A stretch of DNA of 64,000 nt, taken from contig CALMZV010000100.1 of the NCBI GenBank assembly GCA_937870755.1, forward strand, positions 40,161 through 104,160, written 5' to 3'. A model generated the notes under the pieces. That model was not told the DNA's origin. It saw only the letters and a program-made list of their open reading frames with translations, and searched no databases. This document shows positions 38,273 to 49,332 of the stretch, in pieces; the first letter of the stretch is position 1; each line of letters starts with the position of its first letter. Made by a program: the position numbers and the translations under genes. This DNA is from an uncultured Methylocystaceae bacterium (GTDB lineage Bacteria; Pseudomonadota; Alphaproteobacteria; Rhizobiales; Beijerinckiaceae).

Positions 38273-38538
38273 TCGTCGGCGAATTCGGGATGTTTGGCGA
38301 TGTAGTCCGCGATGAACGAACAGCGCGGCACGATCTTCAGGCCGCGCGCCTTCGCATCCGACAGCGCGGCTTTCGCCAGGCGCCCGCCGATCCCCTGCCC
38401 GCGCAGCGCGCCGGGCGTGAGCGTGTGCGTGAAATAGATGCGGTCGCCGTCGATCCGGTATTCGGCGAAGGCGACGTGATCGCCGACCCTCAATTCGTAG
38501 CGTCGCGCGTTCCTGTTGTCGGTGAATTGCTCGTTCAT
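38269..38538 (-). CDS. small GNAT-type N-acetyltransferase (YidJ/GtlG-like)
   Basis: Short GNAT-fold protein of 89 residues. It has the compact family pattern NRNARRYELRVGDHVAFAEY, FTHTLTPGALRGQGIGGRLAKAAL with the acetyl-CoA pyrophosphate loop (RGQGIG), and the ending IVPRCSFIADYIAKHPEF. Members of this very short group have unclear substrates. It overlaps the start of the downstream permease. Confidence 0.88.
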   Translation of the reverse strand: MNEQFTDNRNARRYELRVGDHVAFAEYRIDGDRIYFTHTLTPGALRGQGIGGRLAKAALSDAKARGLKIVPRCSFIADYIAKHPEFADE

Positions 38539-38550
38539 CTCATCGTCCTG

Positions 38551-40191
38551 TCAGGCGCGCGGGGCTTCGCGCCACACGCCGCCGAAGATCGTTCCCAAAA
38601 CCCGAATGTCCTTCAATCGTTCCGCCGGCTGTGCGAGCGGGTCTTCCTCCAGAACGGCGAAATCCGCGAACTTTCCGATCTCGATCGAGCCGACCAGATG
38701 GTCGAGCCTGAGCGTGAAGGCGGCGCCGAGCGTGATCGCATGCAAGGCGCTTTCGACGGAAATGCGTTCGTGCGGGCCGAGCAGCCGGCCCTTGTGCGTG
38801 AGCCGGTTGACCGCGCACCAGGCCGTGAACAGCGGGGCGAGCGGGGTGACGGGCGCATCCGAATGAATGGCGAAGGGCACGCCGAGACGTTCGGCGGTCG
38901 CGGCCGCATTCATGCGCGCGGCGCGTTCGGGGCCGATGGTCTGTTCGACATGCGCCTCGCCCCAATGCCACAGATGATTGGAGAAGAGATTGACGCAGAC
39001 GCCGAGCGCCTTCATGCGCCGGTATTGCGCCGCGCTCGCCAACTGGCAATGTTGCAGAGTGTGGCGGTGGTCCGGACGCGGGACGGCGATCAACGCGCGT
39101 TCGATGGCGTCGAGCGCCACGTCCGTCGCCTCGTCGCCGTTGGTGTGCACATGCACCTGGACGCCGGCGCGATGAAAGATTTCGAACAGGCGCGGAAATT
39201 CGTCGGGCGCGACGTACCACAGGCCATTCGACGCGCCGTTGTGGTAGTGTGGCCATTTGAGCCGCGCGGTGAAGCCCTGGATCGAACCATCGATGACGAA
39301 TTTGGCGATGCCGAAAAACAGCCGGTCGCTGTTCTCCTTCGTCAGCGCCATCACTTTCGCGGCCCCCTCCTCCGCCGGCGCGCCCAACGCGCCATACGCG
39401 GGCGCGATGCGCACGGGCGCGCTCTCGTCGGAGGCGAGCGCGCGCAATGCGGCTAGGGTCGTATCCGACAGGTCCGAATGCAGATCGGTGATGGTGGTGA
39501 CGCCCGCGACATTGGCCGAGCGCGCGAAGCGCCGGTAGTCCTCCGGCTGCGGGCTGCCGGCGATGCCCGAAAGGCCGAGCGCGCGGAACAGATGCGCGCG
39601 CGGCGCGGGCCCCTGAATCTCGCCCGTCAGCCTGCCGTCCGCGCCCCTGGGCAAGCCGGCGATCGGCGTCGTCTCGTCGAGGCCGGCGCGCGCGAGCGCC
39701 ACCGAATTCACGTTGACGATGTGCAGGCTCGCATGAATGACGAGCACCGGCCGGCGCGGCGATACGCGATCGAGATCGCGCGCGTCCATGCGCCGGCCGC
39801 CGAAATAGATCGGATCGAATCCCCAGGCGAACAACGGCGCGTCCGCATCCGCGCTCGCGTCCGAAATCGCCTTCAGGCGCGCGACGACGGCGTCGATCGA
39901 CTCGCAGCCGCCGACGAAGGCGCCGTCGGGCGAGGTGCGCCCGAAATAGCCGACATAGGGCCGCGACCACAACGCGCCCTCGTGGGCGTGTGCGTGGCCT
40001 TCGACGAAGCCCGGAGTCAACACCGCATCGGCGAAGCGGTCGTCACGGCGCGCGTCGGGAAACTGCGCCACGTCCTGCGCATCGCCAACGCACAGCACGC
40101 GGCCCTCGCGCACCGCCACATGCGTCGCGAACGGTTGATGCGCGGCCATGGTGACGATGCGGCGCGCGCGATAGACGATGGTCTGCGACAT
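38551..40191 (-). CDS. YtcJ-like amidohydrolase
   Basis: Metal-dependent amidohydrolase of 546 residues. Seen are the N-terminal strand-1 site TPGFVEGHAHAHEGALW, VNVNSVALARAGLD, VHTNGDEATD, HCQLASAAQYRRM and FAIHSDAPVTPLAPLFTAW with the conserved Asp. This is the YtcJ group, of mostly unknown substrates (formamide- or amide-bearing compounds). No signal peptide. It is 12 bases upstream of the acetyltransferase gene, so an operon amidohydrolase - GNAT - permease is likely. Confidence 0.9.
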   Translation of the reverse strand: MSQTIVYRARRIVTMAAHQPFATHVAVREGRVLCVGDAQDVAQFPDARRDDRFADAVLTPGFVEGHAHAHEGALWSRPYVGYFGRTSPDGAFVGGCESIDAVVARLKAISDASADADAPLFAWGFDPIYFGGRRMDARDLDRVSPRRPVLVIHASLHIVNVNSVALARAGLDETTPIAGLPRGADGRLTGEIQGPAPRAHLFRALGLSGIAGSPQPEDYRRFARSANVAGVTTITDLHSDLSDTTLAALRALASDESAPVRIAPAYGALGAPAEEGAAKVMALTKENSDRLFFGIAKFVIDGSIQGFTARLKWPHYHNGASNGLWYVAPDEFPRLFEIFHRAGVQVHVHTNGDEATDVALDAIERALIAVPRPDHRHTLQHCQLASAAQYRRMKALGVCVNLFSNHLWHWGEAHVEQTIGPERAARMNAAATAERLGVPFAIHSDAPVTPLAPLFTAWCAVNRLTHKGRLLGPHERISVESALHAITLGAAFTLRLDHLVGSIEIGKFADFAVLEEDPLAQPAERLKDIRVLGTIFGGVWREAPRA

Positions 40192-40410
40192 GGGAGGTCC
40201 GCGGCCTTCAGGGTTCGACGATGGCGAGCGGCCGCGGGAAGGCTTGCGCTGGATTTTCCGCCACGACCGCCGCTCCCCCGCCTCTCGCCGCCGAGCTTAC
40301 GACGGCCCGCGCGCGGCGTCGACGGGCGGGCGCAATGCGACCTCCTGCCGCTGGACGGCCACGATCGACGCGCTACATTGCCGATGAGGGCGCGCGGCGC
40401 CGGAGGATGC

Positions 40411-40782
40411 ATGATGGTGGTTCGTCGTCGGTTCGCGCGCCTGCGGTGGCGCCTTTCGATGTGGCTCGCCGATCTGGGCGTGCGGCATCCGCTGGTGCGA
40501 TACATGATCGCGCATTGGCTGATAGGCATCGGCACGGGCGTCTTCTGCGCCGCCATGCTGCTGGTCATCAATCCGATCGGCTTTCGCGACCTGCTGTTCC
40601 GTTCGGAAGCGATGATCCCGGCGCTCATCCTGCTGTTCGGCGGGTTCTCGGTCACGTTCGGCGGCGTCGTCTGCGCGGCCGCCGTCATGTTCCCGACCGA
40701 TGACGAGACGCGCGGCTCCAAGGCGCCGACGGCGCCGCCGGAAGCCGCGCTCGCGCTGGCGCGCGCGCCCAAGGCCGGATGA
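40411..40782 (+). CDS. small membrane protein, unknown function
   Basis: Encodes 123 residues with a basic amphipathic N terminus (VVRRRFARLRWRLSMWLADLG), two transmembrane segments (about 35-58, WLIGIGTGVFCAAMLLVINP, and about 73-95, ALILLFGGFSVTFGG) and an Ala/Pro-rich cytosolic tail. GGAGGATGC precedes the ATG. The end abuts the end of the pirin gene without a gap. I do not recognise a family. The 219 bases upstream hold no other feature I can support. Confidence 0.68.
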   Translation: MMVVRRRFARLRWRLSMWLADLGVRHPLVRYMIAHWLIGIGTGVFCAAMLLVINPIGFRDLLFRSEAMIPALILLFGGFSVTFGGVVCAAAVMFPTDDETRGSKAPTAPPEAALALARAPKAG

Positions 40783-41493
40783 TCAGGCCGGCAGATCGAA
40801 GACGAGAATCTCCGACTGCGGCGCGCGGCCGGTGAGCGCCAGCGTGCGCTCGCGCGTCACAGCCGCGCCATCGCCCTCCTGCAAGTCGACGCCATTGAGC
40901 GCGACCGCGCCGCGCGCCACCTGCACCCAGGCGCAGCGCTCCTGCGCCAGCGCGTGCGTCACGCCGGCGCCCTCGTCGAGCACGCTGGCGTAGATGTCCG
41001 CATCGGTCTGGATGGCGAGCGCGCCCTCGCGCGGATTCCTGTTGGACGCCACGATCAGCCGCAACGCATTGCGCCGCGCCTCCAGCGGAAAGTTCTTCTG
41101 CTCGTAGCCCGGCTTCAATCCGCCGCGCTCGGGCAGCAACCATATCTGCAGAAAGCGGGTCGCATCGGTCCGCGAGGCGTTGAACTCGCTATGACGCACG
41201 CCCGTGCCGGCGCTCATGCGCTGCACGTCGCCGGGAAAGATCGTGGCGCCGGAGCCCAGCGAATCCCTGTGGGCCAGCGCGCCTTCGAGCACGTAGCTGA
41301 CGATCTCCATATCGCGATGGGGATGGGTGGGAAACCCGCCGCCGCCGGCCACGCGATCGTCGTTGATCACGCGCAGGATGGAAAAGCCCATGTGGGCGGG
41401 GTCGTAGTATTCGCCGAACGAAAACGTGTGGCGCGAGTCGAGCCAGCCGAAATCTGCGTGGCCGCGCTCGGCGGCGCGTCGGACATTGAGCAT
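40783..41493 (-). CDS. pirin family protein (bicupin)
   Basis: Bicupin iron protein of 236 residues, homologous to E. coli YhaK/YhhW, some of which cleave quercetin. N-terminal pirin motif: FGWLDSRHTFSFGEYYDP, FPTHPHRDMEIVSYVLEG with metal-binding histidines and HRDSLGSGATIFPGDVQRMSAGTG, then HSEFNAS. The second cupin is degenerate. Function in bacteria is often redox or stress related. Single gene. Confidence 0.92.
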   Translation of the reverse strand: MLNVRRAAERGHADFGWLDSRHTFSFGEYYDPAHMGFSILRVINDDRVAGGGGFPTHPHRDMEIVSYVLEGALAHRDSLGSGATIFPGDVQRMSAGTGVRHSEFNASRTDATRFLQIWLLPERGGLKPGYEQKNFPLEARRNALRLIVASNRNPREGALAIQTDADIYASVLDEGAGVTHALAQERCAWVQVARGAVALNGVDLQEGDGAAVTRERTLALTGRAPQSEILVFDLPA

Positions 41494-41605
41494 GTGGAAC
41501 CTCCAGAATGGTTGTCCATCACATAGTCCGACGCGCCGGCGAGCGCATGCAGCGGGCGCTTGCGCGCACGCACAGGCGCATTTGCGCGCGCTTGCCGGCC
41601 GCCGC

Positions 41606-42484
41606 TTATTCCTCCACCCATTCGAACGAGAACGCGCCGCCCTTCTCCTTCACACGGCCGGCGAACGGCGCGCCGAAATGGGCCGGCAGCATCAGCGCGC
41701 CGCAATCGGCGCAGTCGGCGAGCACGCGGCGGCGCGTGCGGGCCGATTGTCCGGGGTCGAAACAGAAGCGGCTCGACCAGTCGGGCCGGTAGACCTGCAC
41801 GGGATGATGCATGACGTCGCCGGTGAATACGCCTTGCGCGCCGCCGTCCTCCAGGCGCAACAGGATATGGCCGGGCGTATGGCCGGGCGCGGGTTCGATA
41901 TTCAGATTGTCATCGAGCGCGTCGGTCATTTCCACCAGACGGTCCTGACCGGCCGCGATCACGGGATGAACGGAATCGGTGAAGATGAACCTGGCCTCCT
42001 CGTCGAGATCGGGATTCTTCGCCGGGTCCCAGTAGTCGCGGTCGGTTTTCGAGAAGACGTATTTCGCGTTCGGAAAGGTCGGAACCCAGCGCCCGTCCCT
42101 CAACTGCGTGTTCCAGCCGACGTGATCGACATGCAGATGCGTGCAGAGCACGAAATCGACCTCTTCCGGCGCGACCCCGGCGGCGGCGAGCTTTTCGAGA
42201 TAGGCGGAGGCGCGCATGTGAAACAGCGGCGAGTGCGGCCGATGCTTGTCGTTGCCCGCACAGGTGTCGACAAGGATCGTGTGATGTTTCGTGCGGATCA
42301 GCCACGAATGGAGCGAGCCGATGAACCGCCCGGTGCGCGCGTGAAAATGGCGCGGGACCAGCCACGGCAGTTCTTCGAGGATCGCGGGGTTCCAGTCCGG
42401 CAGAAGGTGGCCGGCCTCGAAACTGGGGCCGTGCGCTTCTTCCACACGGTCGACCGTCGCCTCGCCGATGCGGATCAGCGCCAT
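41606..42484 (-). CDS. MBL-fold metallo-hydrolase
   Basis: Metallo-beta-lactamase-fold hydrolase of 292 residues. The zinc motif is CTHLHVDHVGW; further ligands lie in PAPGHTPGHILLRL, FTGDVMHHPVQV and the C-terminal MLPAHFGAPFAG. This pattern is close to lactonase/quorum-quenching-like MBL proteins (AttM/AhlA relatives), but such proteins are broad in function. The start is the ATG preceded by GGAGGAAATC. It is cytosolic. Confidence 0.9.
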   Translation of the reverse strand: MALIRIGEATVDRVEEAHGPSFEAGHLLPDWNPAILEELPWLVPRHFHARTGRFIGSLHSWLIRTKHHTILVDTCAGNDKHRPHSPLFHMRASAYLEKLAAAGVAPEEVDFVLCTHLHVDHVGWNTQLRDGRWVPTFPNAKYVFSKTDRDYWDPAKNPDLDEEARFIFTDSVHPVIAAGQDRLVEMTDALDDNLNIEPAPGHTPGHILLRLEDGGAQGVFTGDVMHHPVQVYRPDWSSRFCFDPGQSARTRRRVLADCADCGALMLPAHFGAPFAGRVKEKGGAFSFEWVEE

Positions 42485-42584
42485 GATTTCCTCCAATCTG
42501 TTCGTTGGAGGCATGGGAGCTTATTCGCCGCGCCGGCGCAAGCATGCGGGTGTTTGCGGGGCCGGACGCGCCGGCCCCGCCTGT

Positions 42585-43259
42585 TCAGCCGAGATGTTTC
42601 TTGAAGAAGGCGAGCGCGCGGCCCCACGCCTCCTCCGCCGCCTTGCGGTCGTGGACCGCCGCGCGCTGTTCGTTCACGAAGGCGTGGTCGGCGTCGTAAC
42701 GATAAATTTCGTAGATCTTGCCGGCTTTCTTGAGCCCGGCCTCGAACGCGTCGACGGCCGCCGGCGTGCACCAGTCGTCCTTGTTGGCGAAATGGCCCTG
42801 GAGCGGAATCTTCACATCCGCCGGTCCGGCGGCCGCCTCCGGCGGAATGCCGTAGAAGGGAACGGCGCAGGCGAATTCCGGCACGCGCGCGGCGGCGATC
42901 ACGCTCATCGCCCCGCCCATGCAGAAGCCGGTGATGCCGACCTTCTTGGACGTCTTGAGCAGGTATTGGGCCGCGCCGCGCACGGTCTGGTCGGTGGCGT
43001 CGAGAAAATTCAGCGAGGTCATCTCGCGGTTGGCCGATTCGGTGTCGTGATAGGGCACGACGGTCCCGGAATAGAGATCGGGCGCGAGCACGTCGTAGCC
43101 GTTGGCGGCGAGCCGGTCGGCCAGACCGGTGATCTGCTCCGACAGGCCCCACCACTCCTGGATCATGACCACGCCCGGGGCGTTGGCGGTGGGCGAAGGC
43201 GCCAGATAGCCCTCCACCGTCTTGCCGTCCGGACGTTTGAAGCTGATGCGCGTGCCCAT
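42585..43259 (-). CDS. dienelactone hydrolase family protein
   Basis: Alpha/beta hydrolase of 224 residues with a cysteine nucleophile in [11 protein letters not shown], as in dienelactone hydrolase, plus Asp in [11 protein letters not shown] and His in YDADHAFVN. The N-terminal [14 protein letters not shown] region is family-typical. In chlorocatechol degraders these enzymes open dienelactone; as a lone chromosomal gene the substrate is uncertain. Start ATG at 43259. Confidence 0.92.
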   Translation of the reverse strand: MGTRISFKRPDGKTVEGYLAPSPTANAPGVVMIQEWWGLSEQITGLADRLAANGYDVLAPDLYSGTVVPYHDTESANREMTSLNFLDATDQTVRGAAQYLLKTSKKVGITGFCMGGAMSVIAAARVPEFACAVPFYGIPPEAAAGPADVKIPLQGHFANKDDWCTPAAVDAFEAGLKKAGKIYEIYRYDADHAFVNEQRAAVHDRKAAEEAWGRALAFFKKHLG

Positions 43260-43557
43260 GTTTCCTCCTCGGGTCGGTCAGAACGCTCAGCCGGAGTTGT
43301 GGCGGAAACGGCGTCGAAAGGGAAGCGCGGCGGCCTCGGCAGGCCGTCGGCCGCGCGCCCTGCGACCGGACGCCGCGCGGGCGTATTGCGCGGAATTTCG
43401 CGCCCGCCTATATGCGACTTGCCCTTGCGAGCCGCGAGGTTCGTCACAATCTCTGCACAGTCAGTTGGGGACCGGGCGAGAGGCCGGCTTTTGGCCATCG
43501 CCCCATGGGTCGGATCGCTCCGGGGTCCGGCGGTCTCGCCGCGGAAAGGAAACAGAT
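43260..43557. other. 298-base region upstream of dnaK
   Basis: It holds the dnaK promoter region and leader. An inverted repeat GCGGGCG (43377-43383) / CGCCCGC (43401-43407) brackets the candidate heat-shock promoter. No CIRCE element (TTAGCACTC inverted repeat) is present, so HrcA control is not indicated. No coding region is seen. Confidence 0.55.
43385..43413 (+). promoter_or_regulatory. candidate RpoH (sigma-32) promoter for dnaK
   Basis: CCTATAT at 43407-43413 fits the alphaproteobacterial RpoH -10 (CYTATNT). An ATTGCG box begins at 43385, a weak match to CTTG-type -35, with 16 bases between. The leader would be about 140 bases long. Confidence 0.4.
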
Positions 43558-45477
<1,920 letters not shown>

Positions 45478-45484
45478 TAGGAGG

Positions 45485-45517
45485 CGGGCGGCGCCTGGTG
45501 CGCCGCCCGTTTTCTTT
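45485..45517 (+). terminator. terminator after dnaK
   Basis: A 10-bp GC stem CGGGCGGCGC/GCGCCGCCCG with loop CTGGT is followed by TTTTCTTT, beginning eight bases after the dnaK stop. A classic rho-independent terminator. Confidence 0.9.
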
Positions 45518-45575
45518 CGGCGCGCGTGCGAAGCGTCGTCAGCGCGGCCGACCCGTCGTTCGTTCGAGGTTCGTC

Positions 45576-46184
45576 ATGAAATTTCTTTCGCGCTCACCGC
45601 GCGCGCGTCTGACGACGACGCTCGCAGCCTGCGTTCTGGCGGCCGCCGCGAGCGCCCAGACCGCCCGGAAGAAGCCCCTGACCGCGCAGGACGTGCGCCC
45701 GCCCGCCGATATTCTGACCGATTGCGCCAAGGCCCCGCCCCAGGCCGTGGTCAAACTGCCGCCGGCGCTGGCGAGCTGGGCCACCATCTACTGCACGAAG
45801 CTCGGGCATATCTTCAACGCCAACGAGCAGCATTTCGCCGCCTATCCGGAATCCGGCCTGCGCGCGTCGTTCAACGCCAGCCAGATCGACGACAAGCCGG
45901 ACGACGCCAAGGACGCCTCCTATTTCAAGGAGTTGCGCTATGGCGAGATGACGCCGGCGCAGATCGAGGAGCTTCTCAAGGTCGATCCGCTGGCCCGCAA
46001 GATCATCGGCGCCCGCAAGCCCTACCGTTTGGCGCTCACCACCAGCGGCGGCAAGACGCTGTCGCTCGCCGTGCTCGACCCCGGCGTGACCGACCCGTTC
46101 TGGGTCTTCCCGATCACCGACAAGGGGCTCGGCCAGCCGGCGTTCTTCGTCACGTCGCTTGAATCGCTCAACCGGTCGCGGTGA
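45576..46184 (+). CDS. secreted protein of unknown function between dnaK and dnaJ
   Basis: Encodes 202 residues: a basic N-terminus and signal peptide ([18 protein letters not shown]), then a mature periplasmic domain of about 175 residues with two cysteines (ILTDCAKAP and [13 protein letters not shown]). Later segments are [19 protein letters not shown] and [20 protein letters not shown]. No repeats or catalytic motif is recognised. The stop TGA shares its last base with the dnaJ ATG, so translation is coupled to dnaJ although the products work in different compartments. The ATG at 45576 was chosen because it begins the signal peptide. Confidence 0.8.
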   Translation: MKFLSRSPRARLTTTLAACVLAAAASAQTARKKPLTAQDVRPPADILTDCAKAPPQAVVKLPPALASWATIYCTKLGHIFNANEQHFAAYPESGLRASFNASQIDDKPDDAKDASYFKELRYGEMTPAQIEELLKVDPLARKIIGARKPYRLALTTSGGKTLSLAVLDPGVTDPFWVFPITDKGLGQPAFFVTSLESLNRSR

Positions 46185-47311
46185 TGTCGAAGCGCGACTA
46201 CTACGAAGTTCTCGGCGTCCAGCGCACCTGCACGGAGGTCGAACTGAAGACGGCCTTCCGGAAGGCCGCGATGCAGTGGCATCCCGACCGCAATCCGGGG
46301 GACAAGGCCGCCGAAATCCGATTCAAGGAAGTGAACGAAGCCTACCAGATTCTGTCCGACGGTCAGAAGCGGGCCGCCTACGACCGGTTCGGCCACGGCG
46401 CGTTCGAACAGGGCGCGGGCGGCGGCGGGATGGGCGAAGGGTTCGCCGCCTCGATGGCCGACATATTCGACGACCTGTTCGGCGACGTGATGGGACGACG
46501 CGGGCGCGGCGGCGGGCGCGAGCGCGGCTCGGACCTGCGCTACAATCTCGAAATCACCCTGGAAGAGGCCTATGTCGGCAAGACGGCCACGCTGAAAGTG
46601 CCGACCTCCGTCACCTGCGAAGCGTGCGGCGGCTCCGGCGCCAAGCCGGGCTCGAAGCCCAAACCGTGCGCCACCTGCGGCGGCCACGGCCGCGTGCGCG
46701 CGCAACAGGGGTTCTTCGCCATCGAGCGCACCTGCCCGTCCTGTCACGGGCGCGGCGAGAAGATCGACGACCCGTGCGGCGCCTGCAATGGCGCGGGCCG
46801 CACCACCCGCGAGCGCACGCTGTCGGTCAATGTGCCGCAGGGCGTGGAGGACGGCACGCGCATCCGCCTGGCCGGCGAGGGCGAAGCGGGCCTGCGCGGC
46901 GGGCCGGCGGGCGACCTCTACATCTTTCTCTCGATCAAGCCGCACCCGATCTTCCATCGCGACGGCGCGGACCTCTACTGCCGGGTGCCGATCTCGATGG
47001 TGCAGGCGACGCTCGGCGGCGAGATCGCCATCCACACGATCGACGGCGGCGAAACCAGGGTGAAAGCGCCCGAGGGCACGCAGTCGGGACGGCAGTTCAA
47101 GGTGCGCGGCAAAGGCATGCCCGTTCTGCGCACACGGGATTACGGCGATCTCTATATTCAGGCGATTGTCGAGACGCCGCAGAACCTTACCAAACGGCAG
47201 CGCGAGCTGCTGATGGAGTTCGACAAGGAATCCTCCACCCGCACGCAGCCGGAAGCGACGGGATTCTTTGCCAAGATGAAGGATTTTCTCGACAACATCG
47301 GCGGTCAGTAG
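46184..47311 (+). CDS. dnaJ: chaperone protein DnaJ (Hsp40)
   Basis: Hsp40 cochaperone of 375 residues. J domain at the N terminus with the HPD motif ([11 protein letters not shown]), a Gly-rich linker ([10 protein letters not shown]), and the zinc-binding region with four CxxCxGxG-type motifs: [32 protein letters not shown]. The C-terminal substrate domain follows. The start could also be the GTG three bases earlier; ATG is preferred because it gives [11 protein letters not shown]. It overlaps the preceding gene by one base. Confidence 0.98.
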   Translation: MSKRDYYEVLGVQRTCTEVELKTAFRKAAMQWHPDRNPGDKAAEIRFKEVNEAYQILSDGQKRAAYDRFGHGAFEQGAGGGGMGEGFAASMADIFDDLFGDVMGRRGRGGGRERGSDLRYNLEITLEEAYVGKTATLKVPTSVTCEACGGSGAKPGSKPKPCATCGGHGRVRAQQGFFAIERTCPSCHGRGEKIDDPCGACNGAGRTTRERTLSVNVPQGVEDGTRIRLAGEGEAGLRGGPAGDLYIFLSIKPHPIFHRDGADLYCRVPISMVQATLGGEIAIHTIDGGETRVKAPEGTQSGRQFKVRGKGMPVLRTRDYGDLYIQAIVETPQNLTKRQRELLMEFDKESSTRTQPEATGFFAKMKDFLDNIGGQ

Positions 47312-47316
47312 TCCCC

Positions 47317-47337
47317 CGTGCGACCGCACGTTTTCTT
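47317..47337 (+). terminator. probable terminator after dnaJ
   Basis: A short stem CGTGC-GACC-GCACG is followed by TTTTCTT, six bases after the dnaJ stop. The stem is only 5 bp, so termination may be partial. Confidence 0.6.
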
Positions 47338-47364
47338 GACCTCGCGCGTGGATCGCGCGATTTT
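47336..47364 (+). promoter_or_regulatory. candidate promoter for the methyltransferase - pyrF pair
   Basis: TTGACC (47336-47341), 17-base spacer, GATTTT (47359-47364). Good -35, poor -10; 35 bases before the GTG start. Confidence 0.4.
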
Positions 47365-47399
47365 GTCATTCACGCCCGGGAGGCGGCGAGGACCATTGC

Positions 47400-48149
47400 G
47401 TGAACACGAAAATCCTGCGGTCTGAGCATCGCCGCCCGGCGCCTCAGCGCTCGAAACTCGAAGAGCGGCTGGCCGACGAAGCCAGGTTCATCCGAAGCTG
47501 GTTCGACTCGCCGTTGAAGACCGGCGCCGTTTCGCCGTCGGGCCGCTTTCTCGCGCGCGCGATGGCCCGCTGCGTCGACCCGCACGACGACGGCCTGATC
47601 GTGGAGCTCGGCCCCGGCACCGGCCCGGTGACGGAGGCGCTGATCGAGCGCGGCGTCGCGCCCGAGCGTCTGGTGCTGGTCGAATACGACGCGGCTTTCT
47701 GCAAGCTGCTCGAACGGCGCTTTCCCCACTCGCGCATCGTGCAGGGCGACGCCTATCGGCTGTCCGATACGCTGGCCGACGTGATCGACGCGCCGGTCGC
47801 CGCCATCGTCTCCTCGCTGCCGTTGCTGACGCGGCCCGAGCGCACGCGGCTCGCGCTGCTCGACGAGGCGTTCGCGCTGATGGGGCCGGAAGGCCAGTTC
47901 GTGCAATTCACCTACGGCCTTGTCTCGCCGATGCCGCTTGGCCTCAACCGCCGGACGTTCACGCTGTATCGCAGCGAGACCGCGCAGCCGGTGTGGCTGA
48001 ATCTGCCGCCGGCGCGCGTGTGGCGCTATACGCGCGCCGACGCGCAGGCCGCCCCGCGCGCGCCGCTCAAGAAAAAGACGACGCCGATCGCGCCGGCGAA
48101 GGAACTGCTGCGCAAGATCGTCGACGGCGCGCGCGACGCGCGGCGCTGA
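47400..48149 (+). CDS. PmtA-like phospholipid N-methyltransferase (class I SAM)
   Basis: SAM-dependent methyltransferase of 249 residues. The SAM site is LIVELGPGTGPVTEALIERG, with LVEYDAAFCKLLERRFP and IVSSLPLLTRPERTRLALLDE. The region FIRSWFDSPLKTGAVSPSGR is characteristic of the bacterial phosphatidylethanolamine N-methyltransferase (PmtA) branch that resembles rRNA dimethylases. It would convert phosphatidylethanolamine towards phosphatidylcholine. A Lys/Ala-rich C-terminal tail extends it beyond the usual 200 residues. Starts with GTG. Confidence 0.82.
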   Translation: MNTKILRSEHRRPAPQRSKLEERLADEARFIRSWFDSPLKTGAVSPSGRFLARAMARCVDPHDDGLIVELGPGTGPVTEALIERGVAPERLVLVEYDAAFCKLLERRFPHSRIVQGDAYRLSDTLADVIDAPVAAIVSSLPLLTRPERTRLALLDEAFALMGPEGQFVQFTYGLVSPMPLGLNRRTFTLYRSETAQPVWLNLPPARVWRYTRADAQAAPRAPLKKKTTPIAPAKELLRKIVDGARDARR

Positions 48150-48176
48150 ACCCGTTCTCCCGTCCCCGGATCGTCC

Positions 48177-48908
48177 ATGACCGTTTCCGCACGCGACCGC
48201 CTGATCGTCGCGCTCGACCTGCCAGACCTCGCCGCAGCGCACGACATGATCGCGCGGCTCGGCGACAGCGTCTCCTTCTACAAGATCGGCATGGAGCTCG
48301 CCTATGCGGGCGCGGGGCTGGATCTTGCGCGCGCGCTTGCAGGGGCCGGCAAGAAAGTCTTCATCGACCTCAAGCTGCACGACATTCCCAACACCGTCGA
48401 ACGCGCCACACGCCAGCTTGCGCAATTGGGCGCGACCTTCGCCACCGTGCACGCCTATCCGCAGACCATGGCGGCCGCGCGCAAGGGCGCGGCGGACTCC
48501 AACCTGAAACTGCTCGCCGTGACCGTGATGACGTCCTACGACGACGCCGACCTCGCGGAGGCGGGCTATGCGTTCGGCGTGCGCGATCTGATCGCGCGCC
48601 GCGCGCGCCAGGCGCAGGCGGCCGGCATCGACGGTCTCGTGATGTCGCCGGAGGAGGCCGAGGCGATGCGCGCCATGCTCGGCCCCGACACGATCATCGT
48701 CACGCCCGGCGTGCGGCCGGCGGGCGCGGCGGCGGGCGACCAGAAACGGGTGATGACGCCCACGCTGGCGATCGCGGCCGGCGCCGATCATCTGGTGGTC
48801 GGCCGGCCGGTGACGGAGGCCGCCGACCCGAAAGCGGCGGCCGAGGCGATCGTCGCGGAGATCGGCGAGGGTCTCGCCATCCGTGGAAAGCGGAACACGG
48901 CGGCCTGA
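48177..48908 (+). CDS. pyrF: orotidine 5'-phosphate decarboxylase
   Basis: Last enzyme of UMP synthesis, 243 residues. Motifs are [11 protein letters not shown] at the N terminus, the catalytic [16 protein letters not shown], and the phosphate-binding end [17 protein letters not shown] and [15 protein letters not shown]. It follows the methyltransferase by 27 bases, probably in one transcript. Confidence 0.97.
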   Translation: MTVSARDRLIVALDLPDLAAAHDMIARLGDSVSFYKIGMELAYAGAGLDLARALAGAGKKVFIDLKLHDIPNTVERATRQLAQLGATFATVHAYPQTMAAARKGAADSNLKLLAVTVMTSYDDADLAEAGYAFGVRDLIARRARQAQAAGIDGLVMSPEEAEAMRAMLGPDTIIVTPGVRPAGAAAGDQKRVMTPTLAIAAGADHLVVGRPVTEAADPKAAAEAIVAEIGEGLAIRGKRNTAA

Positions 48909-48916
48909 AACGCAAA

Positions 48917-48943
48917 ACGCCGGGCGTACATCCGGCCCGGCGT
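48917..48943. other. strong hairpin downstream of pyrF
   Basis: ACGCCGGGC / GCCCGGCGT is a 9-bp stem with a 9-base loop. On the plus strand it has no T-tract; on the minus strand it is followed by TTTTGCG. So it looks like a terminator of the opposite orientation, although no minus-strand gene lies before it. It may act as an mRNA 3' stabiliser for pyrF. Confidence 0.55.
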
Positions 48944-49026
48944 GCAACTCGCCCTACGCAAACTCGGATGGGCAAGTCCTGCCTGTATACCGGCCAAAGA
49001 TGACGAAAACGTGAAGGAAACCACAC

Positions 49027-49332
49027 ATGGCGAAGGGATATTGGATCGGCCGGGTCGATGTGACCGATCCGGAGGCCTACAAAGCCTATGTGGCGGCCAA
49101 CGCCGCCGCTTTCGCCAAATACGGCGCGCGCTTTCTGGTGCGCGGCGGCCGGTTCGAGGCCAAGGAAGGGTCGGCGCGGGCGCGTAATGTCGTGATCGAG
49201 TTCGACTCCTTCGACAAGGCCGTCGCCTGCTATCACTCCCCGGAATATGCCGCCGCCATCAAGCATCGCGAAGGCGCCGCCATCGCCGACATGATCGTGA
49301 TCGAAGGTTACGATGGCCCGCAGCCGGCGTGA
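49027..49332 (+). CDS. DUF1330 family protein
   Basis: Small ferredoxin-like-fold protein of 101 residues of the DUF1330 (dimeric alpha/beta barrel) family. Typical pattern: KGYWIGRVDVTDPEAYKAYV at the start, GARFLVRGGRFEAKEG, and FDSFDKAVACYHSPEYAAAIKHR. Function unproven. GGAAACC-type weak ribosome site. Its last 20 bases overlap the following gene. Confidence 0.92.
   Translation: MAKGYWIGRVDVTDPEAYKAYVAANAAAFAKYGARFLVRGGRFEAKEGSARARNVVIEFDSFDKAVACYHSPEYAAAIKHREGAAIADMIVIEGYDGPQPA

Noticed and set aside
43260..43557. CIRCE/HrcA site upstream of dnaK
   Set aside because: No TTAGCACTC-type inverted repeat is found; the inverted repeat that is present is GC-only.
48917..48943. Rho-independent terminator of pyrF
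   Set aside because: The T-tract is on the wrong strand for pyrF, so it is listed only as a hairpin.
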